DNA of 33,492 bases from an uncultured Oscillospiraceae bacterium (GTDB taxonomy: Bacteria > Bacillota > Clostridia > Oscillospirales > Oscillospiraceae). Below the pieces are notes generated by a model. That model ran no database searches and had not been told where the DNA came from. It saw nothing but the letters and a program-made list of their open reading frames with translations. The stretch is from positions 1-33,492 of the forward strand of contig CAKTNP010000021.1 in the NCBI GenBank assembly GCA_934589155.1, given 5' to 3'. Below, one piece after another: positions 20,976 through 28,932 of the stretch (the stretch's first letter is position 1; every line of letters begins with the position of its first letter). The translations under genes were made by a program, and so were the position numbers.

Positions 20976-21914
20976 ATGCCCATTCCTGTTTATTCCTTTA
21001 CCGGATTTCTGGATTCCGGCAAGACGAAGTTCATCCAGGAGACCCTGGAGGATCCCCGGTTCAACGCCGGGGAGCGGACCCTGCTGCTGGTCTGCGAGGA
21101 GGGGGACGAGGAGTACGACCTGTCCGCCTTTCCCAAGCAGAATGTGTACCTGGAAGTGATCGACCAGGCCACCGTGACGGAGAAGGAGCTTTTGGCCCTG
21201 GCCAAGAAGCACCGGCCGGAGCGGGTGGTGGCGGAGCTCAACGGTATGCAGCTGGTGGGGGACTTTTACTCCAAGTTCCCGGAGGACTGGGGCATTGCCC
21301 AGGAGGTCATGTTTGCCGACAGCACCACCATTATGGCCTACAACGCCAATATGCGGAATCTGGTGGTGGACAAGCTGTCCGGCTGCGACATGGTGGTCTA
21401 CAACCGGATGGAGAAGGGCACCGACGTCATGCCCTTCCACAAGCTGGCCCGGGCCATCAACCGCCGGGTGGACATCCTCTATGAATACACCGACGGCTCC
21501 TCCCAGATGGACCAGATCGAGGACCCGCTGCCCTTTGACATCAACGCCCCCGTCATTGAGATCCAGGACGAGGACTATGCCCTGTGGTATCGGGACGTGT
21601 CCGAGGAGCCCCAAAAGTACGACGGCAAGACCGTGAAATTCAAGGGCCAGGTGGCCCGGCTCCGGCGAGAGAAGGACGGCATGTTCGCCCCCGGCCGGTT
21701 CGTTATGACCTGCTGCATTGAGGACATCCGATTCTGCGGCATCCCCTGCAAGTGGGCGAATGCCGCCGGCCTGAAGGCCCGGGCCTGGGTCACGGTGACG
21801 GCCAAGATCGCCGCCCAGAAGCATCCCCTGTACAAGGGAGATGTGGGGCCCGTGCTGACGGCCATTTCCGTGGAGGAGGCGGCTCCGGCGAATCCGGACT
21901 ACTGCACATTCTGA
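20976..21914 (+). CDS. CobW-like GTPase with a C-terminal DUF1980/TIGR03943-like domain
   Basis: A 312-residue protein. The N terminus is CobW-like, with P-loop GFLDSGKT (9-16), but the GCICC metal site is missing; LLVCEEGDEEYD occupies that general area. Residues about 105-170 keep the CobW pattern (FADSTTIMAYNANMRNLVVDKLSGCDMVVYNR). The C-terminal part (about 200-300), with YDGKTVKFKGQV, MTCCIEDIRFCGIPCKW and ARAWVTVTAKI, resembles the soluble part of YcgQ-type (DUF1980) proteins, which are encoded beside permeases and CobW genes in zinc-responsive clusters. It therefore looks like a fusion of two partners usually encoded separately; the domain call is from memory of the family. An AAGGAG site overlaps the end of the upstream CobW gene. 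Confidence 0.8.
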   Translation: MPIPVYSFTGFLDSGKTKFIQETLEDPRFNAGERTLLLVCEEGDEEYDLSAFPKQNVYLEVIDQATVTEKELLALAKKHRPERVVAELNGMQLVGDFYSKFPEDWGIAQEVMFADSTTIMAYNANMRNLVVDKLSGCDMVVYNRMEKGTDVMPFHKLARAINRRVDILYEYTDGSSQMDQIEDPLPFDINAPVIEIQDEDYALWYRDVSEEPQKYDGKTVKFKGQVARLRREKDGMFAPGRFVMTCCIEDIRFCGIPCKWANAAGLKARAWVTVTAKIAAQKHPLYKGDVGPVLTAISVEEAAPANPDYCTF

Positions 21915-21928
21915 CCCCGAAAAGATTC

Positions 21929-21960
21929 AGCGCCGCGGCAAATTTGCCGCGGCGCTTCTT
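21929..21960 (+). terminator. terminator of the CobW-type operon
   Basis: AGCGCCGCGGCAAA is followed directly by its exact complement TTTGCCGCGGCGCT, then TCTT. The central AAATTT forms the loop. Confidence 0.85.
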
Positions 21961-21987
21961 GTCTATACCGGGAAATCATAGTATGAT
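21959..21987 (+). promoter_or_regulatory. promoter of the peptidase E-like gene
   Basis: -35 TTGTCT (21959-21964), 17-bp spacer, -10 TATGAT (21982-21987). The -35 box overlaps the tail of the preceding terminator. Confidence 0.65.
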
Positions 21988-22013
21988 ATTCTAAAAGACA
22001 GGAGGCGATTTCC

Positions 22014-22754
22014 TTGAAAGCAGTGTTGACCAGTTCCCTGGGAGGATCCAGGATCGAGAATGGATTTCGTGTTCCGGACCGGCTGATAGAGCGGAACGGC
22101 CTGGTGGATCGGCTGAGATCCATTTGGCCGGAGAAAGCTAGGGTGCTGATCCTCAGTGCTGACCCAAGGGACCACGGGAAGAATGACAGCCTGCAAAATT
22201 GCCTAGGGGAGGCGCTGCCCATGAGCGGACTGCCTCTTTCCGCCATTGAGGTTTGCGATGACAGAAACCTGGAAGCGGCGGAGGACTTGACGCAGTGGGA
22301 TGTGCTGATCCTGTCCGGGGGCCATGTCCCAACTCAAAACCGGTTTTTCCGGGAGCTCCGGCTGGGGGAACGGCTAGCAGAGTTTCGGGGGATCCTGATC
22401 GCCTGGAGCGCCGGGTCCATGAACTGCGCCGAGACGGTGTACGCCGGACCGGAGCTGGAAGGGGAGGCGGTGGACCCAAACTTCCAGCGGTGGCTGCCCG
22501 GGCTGGGGATCACAAAGGTGAATATCTTTCCCCATTTCCAGAGCCTGCGGGAGGAAAAACTGGACGGCCTGCGGCTCGTTGAGGACATTACCTTCGACGA
22601 CAGCGTGGGGCATTCGCTTCTGGCGCTGAACGACGGGAGTTACATGTTTATCGACGGCGGGAAGACCACGGTGCACGGGGCGGCCTATGAGATCCTGGAC
22701 CGGAGGATCACGGAGCTCTGCCGGGATGGGGAAGCCCGCAGCTTATCGGTTTGA
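22014..22754 (+). CDS. peptidase E-like (S51 family) protein
   Basis: A 246-residue cytosolic protein of the class I glutamine amidotransferase-like fold. The Ser nucleophile elbow is AWSAGSMN with S132 as predicted nucleophile, preceded by the LILSGGHVPTQNRFF strand-turn (98-112) typical of dipeptidase E and cyanophycinase relatives. VNIFPHF and the FDDSVGHSLLALNDGSYMFIDG region fit the family's C-terminal half. Substrate is likely an Asp-X dipeptide or a similar small peptide, but is not proven. The start is TTG 22014 after GGAGGCGATTTCC. It is followed by an uncharacterised gene after 17 bp, probably in one transcript. Confidence 0.85.
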   Translation: MKAVLTSSLGGSRIENGFRVPDRLIERNGLVDRLRSIWPEKARVLILSADPRDHGKNDSLQNCLGEALPMSGLPLSAIEVCDDRNLEAAEDLTQWDVLILSGGHVPTQNRFFRELRLGERLAEFRGILIAWSAGSMNCAETVYAGPELEGEAVDPNFQRWLPGLGITKVNIFPHFQSLREEKLDGLRLVEDITFDDSVGHSLLALNDGSYMFIDGGKTTVHGAAYEILDRRITELCRDGEARSLSV

Positions 22755-22771
22755 GAAAGAGAAGGGCGGAA

Positions 22772-23530
22772 ATGGACGGGAAGAACTTAAGCTTCACAGA
22801 GCCGATCTCCTCCGGGGAATTTGCGGCGAAGGCGGAAGAGTTTGGAGCGCTGGGACAGAGGTTCCTTCAGAATTTGGAGGAACGGACAGCCGAATACCGG
22901 GAAAAGATCCAGGAATACAGCTATGGGACCTACAGCACGCTTCACAGGGGCTTCTACTGCCCCAGCACGGCGGGCGACATTGTGGTCGGGAACCAGAGCC
23001 GGGGAAGGATCCGGAAGAAGGCCCATGCCGGGGACCCGTCCTTATCCTTTCGCTATGGCTTCAGCGGGGACGGAGAGCTGATCCAGGTAAACTCAATTTA
23101 TAACGGGAAAATCACGGGAACAGAGTATCTGTTCGTTTCGGGGGAGGATAGGATCGGTGTTACGGTAAGCATAAGGGGAAACGTGACCCAGGTATCCCAG
23201 GAGCGGACCCGAGATGGGCGTCTGCTGGAATACGGTTTGATGTATTGGAACGGCGTGGGCAGCAGCCCTGCGCAATACCAGTGCGAGCGCTTCGCCTATG
23301 ACGATGAAGGATTGAAATCCTGGAATCTCCAGGTATATCTTCCCATTCCGCTGGATTCTCCGGTTCACGCGATGTTCCACATTGGGGACTATGTGCTGAA
23401 GAATCTGTATGTTACCTTTGAGCGGGAGAATGGATTTCTGAAAGAATATACCGCCTTTGATGTGAAGGACGGAAAAATTTCTGAGGATGGTGGTCGAAAA
23501 TACATGGTTCGGAGAAAAAGAAGGGCATAA
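22772..23530 (+). CDS. uncharacterised 252-residue protein
   Basis: No family recognised. The product has no signal peptide or membrane segment. The first 60 residues are charged and probably helical (AKAEEFGALGQRFLQNLEERTAEYREKIQEY). From about 70 the protein appears beta-rich (CPSTAGDIVVGNQSRGR, GKITGTEYLFVSGEDRIGVTVSIRG, RLLEYGLMYWNGVG) and it ends in a basic KYMVRRKRR tail. ATG 22772 follows GAGAAGGGCGG; the in-frame TTG at 22751 has no site in front. Codon usage matches neighbours, and the 17-bp gap suggests co-transcription with the peptidase E-like gene. Confidence 0.75.
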   Translation: MDGKNLSFTEPISSGEFAAKAEEFGALGQRFLQNLEERTAEYREKIQEYSYGTYSTLHRGFYCPSTAGDIVVGNQSRGRIRKKAHAGDPSLSFRYGFSGDGELIQVNSIYNGKITGTEYLFVSGEDRIGVTVSIRGNVTQVSQERTRDGRLLEYGLMYWNGVGSSPAQYQCERFAYDDEGLKSWNLQVYLPIPLDSPVHAMFHIGDYVLKNLYVTFERENGFLKEYTAFDVKDGKISEDGGRKYMVRRKRRA

Positions 23531-23535
23531 CGCGC

Positions 23536-23566
23536 ACAGGCTCCCCACCGCCGGTGGGGAGCCTGT
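23536..23566. terminator. hairpin between convergent genes, probable bidirectional terminator
   Basis: ACAGGCTCCCCACC and GGTGGGGAGCCTGT form a 14-bp perfect stem around a 3-base loop. Neither side carries a long T run, so termination strength is uncertain. It sits in the 40-bp gap between two convergent genes. Confidence 0.6.
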
Positions 23567-23570
23567 TGCT

Positions 23571-25169
23571 CTATTTGGAAAGAGTTTCCAGCAGGGCCTC
23601 GGCACAGCGGATGCCGTCCACGGCGGCGGAGGTGATGCCGCCGGCGTAGCCCGCCCCCTCGCCGCAGGGATACAGGCCCCGGATCTCGGATTGGAGGCTG
23701 TCGTCTCGCAGGATCCGCACCGGGGAGGAGCTGCGGGTCTCGGGACCCGTCAGCAGGGATTGGGGGTCGGCAAAGCCGGAGAGCTTCCGGTCCAGGGCCG
23801 GAATGGCCCGTTCCAGGGTGCCGGTGATCCTCTCCGGCAGAATGTCGTGAAAGTCGCAGGGAGTGACGCCGGGCCGGTAGGTGGGGGAAACATGGCCGAA
23901 GCTTTCGCTTTTTTTATGGGCCAGGAAATCTCCCACGGTCTGGGCCGGGGCGTGGTAGTTGGCACCGCCCGCCAGAAAGGCCCGGTGCTCGATCTCCCGC
24001 TGCCAGCGCATGCCGCTTAAGGGGTCCCGTTCCGGGAAGTCCTCGGGCCTCAGCGTTACGAGCAGGGCGGCGTTGGCGTTCTCCCCGGCCCGGGCGGCAT
24101 AACTCATGCCGTTGGTGACCACGCCCTCCGGCTCCGAAGCGGCGGCCACCACATAACCTCCGGGGCACATGCAGAAGGTATAGGCGCTGTCCCCCTCCGG
24201 CAGGTGGCAGGACAGGTGATAATCCGCCGGGGGCAGGGCCGACAGCTTGGCGGAATCGCCGTACTGGGCCCGGTTGACGGCGGCCTGGGGGTGCTCAATG
24301 CGGACGCCCATGGAAAAGGGCTTCTGGGCCATGGGGACCCCGGCCTCATAAAGGGCCTGGACCGTGTCCCGGGCGCTGTGGCCCGTGGCCAGGATCACCT
24401 GGCGGCAGGGAAGGGTATGGACGGCCCCCGCCTCCGTATAGGTCAGACCCGTGAGACCGTTTTCGTCCCAGGAAAGGCTCCGGAGCTTGGCGCCGAAGCG
24501 GATCTCGCCGCCGGCCCGTTCAATGCGGCGGCGGAGATTCTTCACTACGGTGTGGAGCACGTCGGTGCCCACATGGGGCTTGGCGTCATAGAGGATTTCC
24601 TCCTGGGCTCCGGCCTCCACAAACTGCTGTAAGATCCAATGGATCCGGGGGTCGTTTACCCCGGTGTTCAGTTTGCCGTCGGAGAAGGCTCCTGCGCCGC
24701 CCTCGCCGAACTGCACGTTGCTCTCCGGATCCAGGGGGCCCCCGGACCAGAAGGCCTCCACCTGGGCCTGGCGGGTGTCGCCGTCCCGGCCCCGTTCCAA
24801 CACCAGAGGCCGGAGGCCTCGCTCGGCTAAGATCAGGGCGGCGAAGATCCCCGCTGGGCCGAAGCCTATGACAACGGGGCGGAATTCGGAGGAGTAGGTG
24901 TCCTTGGGGGGCTTATAGTAATTGGTGGGGGCGGGGGCGGCGTTTTTCTTCCCGCACTGGCGGAGGATTTTGCTTTCGCTGCCGCTGACTGCGACGTCCA
25001 CGGTGTAGATCACCCGAATGTCCGGCTTTTTCCGGGCATCGATGGACCGGCGGATGATCCGCAGGGAGCGGATCTGGGAGGGGGACAGCTTGAGGACCCG
25101 GGCGGCCTCATAGGGAAGCTGGTGCTCCGTATGGTCCGGGGGCAGGGAAATATCCCGAATTCGTATCAT
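23571..25169 (-). CDS. NAD(P)/FAD-dependent oxidoreductase (COG2509-type)
   Basis: A 532-residue flavoprotein. The N-terminal region (1-95) is an alpha-beta domain with LKLSPSQIRSLRIIRRSIDARKK typical of the family, followed by the FAD-binding VVIGFGPAGIFAALILAE (about 99-116), the ERG acidic-residue end of that fold, and the conserved FGEGGAGAFSDGKLNTG (about 151-167). The end, YPCGEGAGYAGGITSAAVDGIRCAE, is the second FAD signature. Related proteins are annotated as uncharacterised dehydrogenases; the substrate is unknown. ATG 25169 with AAAGGA upstream overlaps the end of the preceding BaiN-like gene by 4 bp (ATGA), so the two flavoproteins are coupled. The upstream frame extension to 25223 lies within that gene. 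Confidence 0.88.
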   Translation of the reverse strand: MIRIRDISLPPDHTEHQLPYEAARVLKLSPSQIRSLRIIRRSIDARKKPDIRVIYTVDVAVSGSESKILRQCGKKNAAPAPTNYYKPPKDTYSSEFRPVVIGFGPAGIFAALILAERGLRPLVLERGRDGDTRQAQVEAFWSGGPLDPESNVQFGEGGAGAFSDGKLNTGVNDPRIHWILQQFVEAGAQEEILYDAKPHVGTDVLHTVVKNLRRRIERAGGEIRFGAKLRSLSWDENGLTGLTYTEAGAVHTLPCRQVILATGHSARDTVQALYEAGVPMAQKPFSMGVRIEHPQAAVNRAQYGDSAKLSALPPADYHLSCHLPEGDSAYTFCMCPGGYVVAAASEPEGVVTNGMSYAARAGENANAALLVTLRPEDFPERDPLSGMRWQREIEHRAFLAGGANYHAPAQTVGDFLAHKKSESFGHVSPTYRPGVTPCDFHDILPERITGTLERAIPALDRKLSGFADPQSLLTGPETRSSSPVRILRDDSLQSEIRGLYPCGEGAGYAGGITSAAVDGIRCAEALLETLSK

Positions 25170-26383
25170 GTTTGATCCTTTCCGGCGGCAGTTCCGGCGG
25201 CATAGCCGGAGCTCCAGGCCCATTGCAGATTATAGCCCCCGCAGTCCCCGTCCACGTCCAGGACCTCGCCGCAGGCGTAAAGGCCGGGGACCAGGCGGCT
25301 CTCCAGGGTCACGGGGTCGAAGTCTTGGGTCAGGATCCCGCCGGCGGTGACCTGGGCGGCGTCCATGCCCAAAGGCTCCGTCAGGGACAGGGAGAAGCAT
25401 TTTGCCGTCTCCGCGGCCCGGTCCAATTGGCAATCCGACAGGGTGCGCAGGGGTTCCGGCAGCCGCAGCCCCGACTCCTGGGCCAGGACCCGGCCCAGAC
25501 GATTGTGGAGGATGCCGGTGAACAGGTCCTCCGTCAGAAGGCCCGGCAGGCTGTCCCGCCGGTGCCGGAGCAGGTCCGTAAGCTCCTCGAAAGACAGCTG
25601 GGGCAGCAGGTTCAGGCGGCACTCCCAATCGCCTTTTTCGGCGCAGACGTCCCGGGAAATGCCGAAGATCAGAGGGCCGCTGAGGCCCAGCTCCGTGAAC
25701 TGAATCTCGCCGCTGTCGGCGGCAAAAAGCCGGCCGTCCCGGAAGATCTCCGCCCGGCACTGGGCCCGGATGCCCTTGAGAGAAGGAAGCCGGGGGTAGC
25801 CGGACCGGATCTGGACCAGGCTGGGCCGGAGCCGGGTGCACTTATGGCCCAGGCTCCGAAGAAGCTGATAGCCGGACATGGTGCCCCCCAGCTTGGCTCC
25901 CGCGGCGCCGCCGCAGGCCACGACGACCCGGTCAAAGGTTCGCTCCCCCTCCGGCAGCTTCAAGGAAAAGCCCTGGGGGGTCCTGCGGATCCGCTGGACC
26001 TCGGCGCCGGTGAGAAGCTCCACCCCCCGCCGTTCCAGGGCGAACCGCAGCACATCCACTACGGACCCAGCCTGGTCGGAGTAGGGGTAGACCCGGCCGG
26101 AGGGCTCCGCCAGGGTCACAAGGCCCAGGGAGCGGAAGTATTCCAGGGCGGCCTCCGCCGGGAGGGCGGAAAGGGCCGGGAGGGAGAAGTCCGGATCCTC
26201 CCCATGGTAATGGGGGGCCAGGGGGGAGAGATTCGTCAGGTTGCACCGGCCGTTGCCGGTGGCCAGGAGCTTTCGGCCCACCCGGGCCTGGCGCTCGAAA
26301 ACCGTCACCCGGGCACCCTGATCCCCGGCCCGAAGGGCGGCCATCATGCCGGAGGCACCGCCGCCGATCACCGCAATGTTCAA
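25166..26383 (-). CDS. BaiN/YhiN (HI0933)-like flavoprotein
   Basis: A 405-residue FAD-dependent protein. It begins MNIAVIGGGASGMMAALRA (dinucleotide fold) and carries the family signature GRKLLATGNGRCNLTN (about 38-53). It ends with ACGEVLDVDGDCGGYNLQWAWSSGYAAG (about 370-397). The middle third (beta-barrel insert) is present, so length is normal. Family members are mostly uncharacterised; BaiN of Clostridium scindens has been linked to bile acid dehydroxylation, but homology alone does not transfer that role. The start is a TTG at 26383, chosen because GGGAGGGATCC lies just upstream and the protein then begins at the conserved NIAVIGGG. It is the first gene of a two-flavoprotein operon. Confidence 0.88.
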   Translation of the reverse strand: MNIAVIGGGASGMMAALRAGDQGARVTVFERQARVGRKLLATGNGRCNLTNLSPLAPHYHGEDPDFSLPALSALPAEAALEYFRSLGLVTLAEPSGRVYPYSDQAGSVVDVLRFALERRGVELLTGAEVQRIRRTPQGFSLKLPEGERTFDRVVVACGGAAGAKLGGTMSGYQLLRSLGHKCTRLRPSLVQIRSGYPRLPSLKGIRAQCRAEIFRDGRLFAADSGEIQFTELGLSGPLIFGISRDVCAEKGDWECRLNLLPQLSFEELTDLLRHRRDSLPGLLTEDLFTGILHNRLGRVLAQESGLRLPEPLRTLSDCQLDRAAETAKCFSLSLTEPLGMDAAQVTAGGILTQDFDPVTLESRLVPGLYACGEVLDVDGDCGGYNLQWAWSSGYAAGTAAGKDQT

Positions 26384-26414
26384 AAGGATCCCTCCCCAAC
26401 AGAAAAGTAAATCC

Positions 26415-26443
26415 ATTATACCGTAAAATTTCCGGGGCGGCAA
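26415..26443 (-). promoter_or_regulatory. promoter of the two-flavoprotein operon
   Basis: On the minus strand -35 TTGCCG (26443-26438), 17-bp spacer, perfect -10 TATAAT (26420-26415). A divergent -10 candidate TATAGT for the ylmH-like gene lies at 26480-26485. Confidence 0.65.
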
Positions 26444-26509
26444 GGACAAGTTCCGCTTTTCCCGGCCGGGAATCTATGGTATAGTAAAGGAGAGAAAGGC
26501 GGGAACGTT

Positions 26510-27289
26510 GTGGAACGGCGAGAGAAAATCGAAAAAATAGCGGAAAACGGCGAGGATCGGATGCTCCTGGCCAAGGTGAGCGACAAATTGGAAACGGCCA
26601 TGAGCCGGGATATTCCGGCCTCCACCTGTTTTCTGTCCCTGCGGGAGCAGGATATGGTCCGGCGGCTGATGGGAGAGCGGGAAGGGCTGTGCTGGTTCGG
26701 CGGCTATGAGGGTGCGGAACGGAAAATGGCCTGCTACCTGCCGGAATATCTGGACGAGAGCAGCCTGGAAGGGGAGGTCGTGTGCCTCCGGGCGGAGTTT
26801 TACAAGGACGACAGCCCCAGCCACCGGGATTTTCTGGGGGCCCTTATGGGCATGGGCACCAAGCGGGAGACCGTGGGGGACATCTGCGTGGGGGAGAAAA
26901 GCTGCGACTTCTTCGTGACCCCGGAGATCGCCCCCTATGTATTGCAGAATCTGGACAGCGCCGGGCGGGCCCACCTGACCCTCCGGGAGATCCCTCTGCC
27001 CGAGGCGCAGATCCCGGAACCGGAGACGGTGGAGATCCGGGACACGGTGGCTTCCTGCCGACTTGACAGCGTGGCCTCCTCCGGGTTCCGGGTGTCCCGG
27101 TCCGCCATTGCCGGGGAGATCGCCGGAGGCCGGGCGGCGGTCAACGGCTTGCCCTGCGACAAGGGGGACAAGGTCCTGGCCCAGGGGGACACGGTGACCA
27201 TCCGGGGCCGGGGAAAGATCCGGCTCAAGACCCTGGGGGGTACCACGAAGAAGGGCCGGGTCTCCGTCGTCATTGAAAAATTTGTATAA
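26510..27289 (+). CDS. ylmH: YlmH-like S4-domain RNA-binding protein
   Basis: A 259-residue protein. The N-terminal two thirds form the YlmH domain (FLSLREQDMVRRLM, LRAEFYKDDSPSHRDFLGALMGMGTKRETVGDI). The C terminus (about 182-245) is an S4 RNA-binding domain, LDSVASSGFRVSRSAIAGEIAGGRAAVNG. YlmH of Bacillus binds the 50S subunit in the rescue of stalled ribosomes (a paralogue of RqcP) and is usually encoded in the division gene cluster. Here that cluster is absent and a ynzC-like gene follows. The start is GTG 26510 with AAAGGCGGG upstream. Assignment is strong; the exact role is by analogy. Confidence 0.9.
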   Translation: MERREKIEKIAENGEDRMLLAKVSDKLETAMSRDIPASTCFLSLREQDMVRRLMGEREGLCWFGGYEGAERKMACYLPEYLDESSLEGEVVCLRAEFYKDDSPSHRDFLGALMGMGTKRETVGDICVGEKSCDFFVTPEIAPYVLQNLDSAGRAHLTLREIPLPEAQIPEPETVEIRDTVASCRLDSVASSGFRVSRSAIAGEIAGGRAAVNGLPCDKGDKVLAQGDTVTIRGRGKIRLKTLGGTTKKGRVSVVIEKFV

Positions 27290-27302
27290 AGGGGAAACCA
27301 AT

Positions 27303-27512
27303 ATGAAAATGAACGAGGTCATCGCCAGGATCAATGAGCTGGTGAAGAAGGCGAAAACCGGGACCCTGACCCCGGAGGAATTGCAGGAGCGGGACAAGCT
27401 CCGGCGGATCTACATCGATTCCGTGAAGCAGAACCTGATGGGACAGCTGGAAAACACCTATATTCTGGACGACCAGGGAAACAAGACCAAGGTCCGGAAA
27501 AAGGAAAAATAA
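27303..27512 (+). CDS. YnzC-like protein (DUF896)
   Basis: A 69-residue cytosolic protein matching DUF896: IARINELVKKAKTGTLTPEELQERDKLRRIYIDSVKQNL and an ending with ILDDQGNKTKV. The family forms a short helical hairpin; Bacillus YnzC is encoded beside the SOS-induced division inhibitor gene yneA, but its function is unknown. ATG 27303 is placed after AGGGGAAACC, and the longer in-frame start at 27273 lies within the end of ylmH. It is 13 bp downstream of ylmH and ends at a bidirectional terminator. Confidence 0.88.
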   Translation: MKMNEVIARINELVKKAKTGTLTPEELQERDKLRRIYIDSVKQNLMGQLENTYILDDQGNKTKVRKKEK

Positions 27513-27519
27513 AAAGCAG

Positions 27520-27549
27520 GGCCCCGGCATCTTTTCGGATGCCGGGGCC
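27520..27549. terminator. bidirectional terminator between ynzC-like and deaminase genes
   Basis: GGCCCCGGCATC / GATGCCGGGGCC stem with loop TTTTCG. The minus-strand side has CTGCTTTTTATTTTT, an excellent T tail for the deaminase transcript; the plus side has GCTGTTT. Confidence 0.85.
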
Positions 27550-27554
27550 GCTGT

Positions 27555-28016
27555 TTACAGTACGAATCGTCCGAAATACTCCTGTAAGAGCCGGAGACTT
27601 TCCTGCCGGAGGATCCCGGCGGTGACTTCCGGCTGCCAGCCGGATCGGGAAAAAACCAGCCGGGAGCAGTCGGAGCCCTCCTTGCCGAAGATGGACACCA
27701 GGTCCCGGTTGCTGGCGGCATAGACCAGACGGCCCAGCTTGGCCCAGACCATGGCGCCGCTGCACATAAAGCAGGGCTCGCAATTGGTATAGAGGGTGTA
27801 TTCCCGCAGGTCCGTAATGCCAGTGGTGCCGCAGAAATCCCGGATCAGGCCCGTTTCCCCATGGTAGGTGGGGTCGTGGCGGGTCTTGATCTGATTCTCT
27901 CCGGAGAAAACCACCCGGTCGTCCCGGACCAGGACGGAGCCGAAGGGCTCGTTGCCGTGACGGACCGCGGCGGCCGCCAGGTCGATGGCCTGGGCCATGA
28001 AAAATTCGTCGTTCAT
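27555..28016 (-). CDS. nucleoside/nucleobase deaminase (cytidine deaminase-like fold, GuaD/TadA type)
   Basis: A 153-residue zinc hydrolase. The zinc site is H52-G-E54 plus P81-C82-F-M-C85; E54 is the proton shuttle. The motif NEPFGSVLV, the DPTYHGE context and a C terminus without TadA's basic tail are closer to guanine/nucleoside deaminases than to tRNA adenosine deaminase. HGE replaces the common HAE. ATG 28016 has AAAGGAG upstream; the longer open frame reaching 28457 runs through the neighbouring DUF1294 gene and is not real. It is second in a minus-strand pair with that gene (23-bp gap). Confidence 0.87.
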   Translation of the reverse strand: MNDEFFMAQAIDLAAAAVRHGNEPFGSVLVRDDRVVFSGENQIKTRHDPTYHGETGLIRDFCGTTGITDLREYTLYTNCEPCFMCSGAMVWAKLGRLVYAASNRDLVSIFGKEGSDCSRLVFSRSGWQPEVTAGILRQESLRLLQEYFGRFVL

Positions 28017-28039
28017 AAGGGCTCCTTTCAAAATGCCGG

Positions 28040-28324
28040 TCAGCAGAACCGTAGGCCCTGCCGCCAAAGGATCAGCAGGGTCAGAAGAATGAGGTGGAGG
28101 ACCAGAAACAGGGGGACCCCCAGGGTGAACTTCCGGTGCTTTGTTTTGTGCCGGAACAGGTACATGCCGAGAAGACTCCCCAGGCTGCCGCCCAGGGCCG
28201 CCACGGCCATCAGGGTCCGCTCCGGGATCCGCCACATCTTTTTTCTGGCGTAATGCTTGTCCAGACACATAAGCAGGAGCCCCAGCGCATTGATTAAGGT
28301 GAGATAGATCGCAAGAAGCCGCAT
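28040..28324 (-). CDS. DUF1294 small membrane protein
   Basis: A 94-residue integral membrane protein with two or three hydrophobic helices. Family pattern: INALGLLLMCLDKHYARKKMWRIPERTLM, then GGSLGSLLGMYLFRHKTKHRKF. D-K and R-H-K-T are the conserved polar signatures. Function is unknown. The start is taken at the ATG at 28324, which has AAAGGA 8 bp upstream, rather than at 28333, which overlaps that site. It precedes the deaminase gene. Confidence 0.87.
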   Translation of the reverse strand: MRLLAIYLTLINALGLLLMCLDKHYARKKMWRIPERTLMAVAALGGSLGSLLGMYLFRHKTKHRKFTLGVPLFLVLHLILLTLLILWRQGLRFC

Positions 28325-28356
28325 GGCAAGCATCCTTTCTGAAATGGGGAATGGGT

Positions 28357-28893
28357 ATGAAACGGAAAAAATGGGTCCCGGGGATCCTGGTCCTGTGCCT
28401 GTGTCTGACGGGCTGCGGGAAGGAGGCGGCCCTGGGCCGGGAAACGGTGCTGGACACCCTGCCGGTACTGGCGGAGGAGGTCCAGGGGGACCTATGGGAA
28501 ATGGTGTTCGAGGTGCCGGAGGACGGGGTCCTGGAAACGGGGATCAGCGGGGAGAAGGTCCGGCTCTATCTGGGGGCCAACGGAGACTATGAGCTGCTGG
28601 CCCAGGCCGTCACCGCCGACAGCATCGAGACGGTGGCTCGGGAGGTCTCCGGGTTCCGCTATGACGAACTGTACCCCCTGCACCGGAAACAGCACGAATT
28701 TGACCGGTATGATTTTGCATGGGCGGCCCAGGATGAGAGCGGTCAGCGGGTCTGCCGGGCGGCGGTGATCCGGGACGGGGCGGAATACTACGTGCTGGTG
28801 AGCTCCGTCCGGGAGGACGCCGCGAAAAAATGTCGGAAGGCCATGGACCGGGCCTTTTCCACCTTTGACCTCGGCATGAAGGGCGGCTGTTAA
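28357..28893 (+). CDS. predicted lipoprotein, function unknown
   Basis: A 178-residue exported protein. The signal peptide KRKKWVPGILVLCLCLTGCG contains lipobox L-T-G-C, so the mature protein should be lipid-anchored at Cys. The mature part is alpha/beta with ETGISGEKVRLYLGANGDYELLAQAV, a central basic/acidic stretch, and an ending CRKAMDRAFSTFDLGMKGGC. The pattern resembles DUF4358-type lipoproteins of Clostridia, though I am not certain. ATG 28357 has GGGGA six bases upstream; ATG 28351 is the alternative. Divergent from the DUF1294 gene. Confidence 0.75.
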   Translation: MKRKKWVPGILVLCLCLTGCGKEAALGRETVLDTLPVLAEEVQGDLWEMVFEVPEDGVLETGISGEKVRLYLGANGDYELLAQAVTADSIETVAREVSGFRYDELYPLHRKQHEFDRYDFAWAAQDESGQRVCRAAVIRDGAEYYVLVSSVREDAAKKCRKAMDRAFSTFDLGMKGGC

Positions 28894-28932
28894 AAGTCGG
28901 AGATCCGGGCAAGCTAGAGCCGGGGTGAAAGC

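Noticed and set aside
27555..28457. Deaminase as a 300-residue protein with a long N-terminal extension
   Set aside because: The extension is read antisense or out of frame through the DUF1294 gene; the ATG at 28016 has a good ribosome-binding site and gives normal family length.
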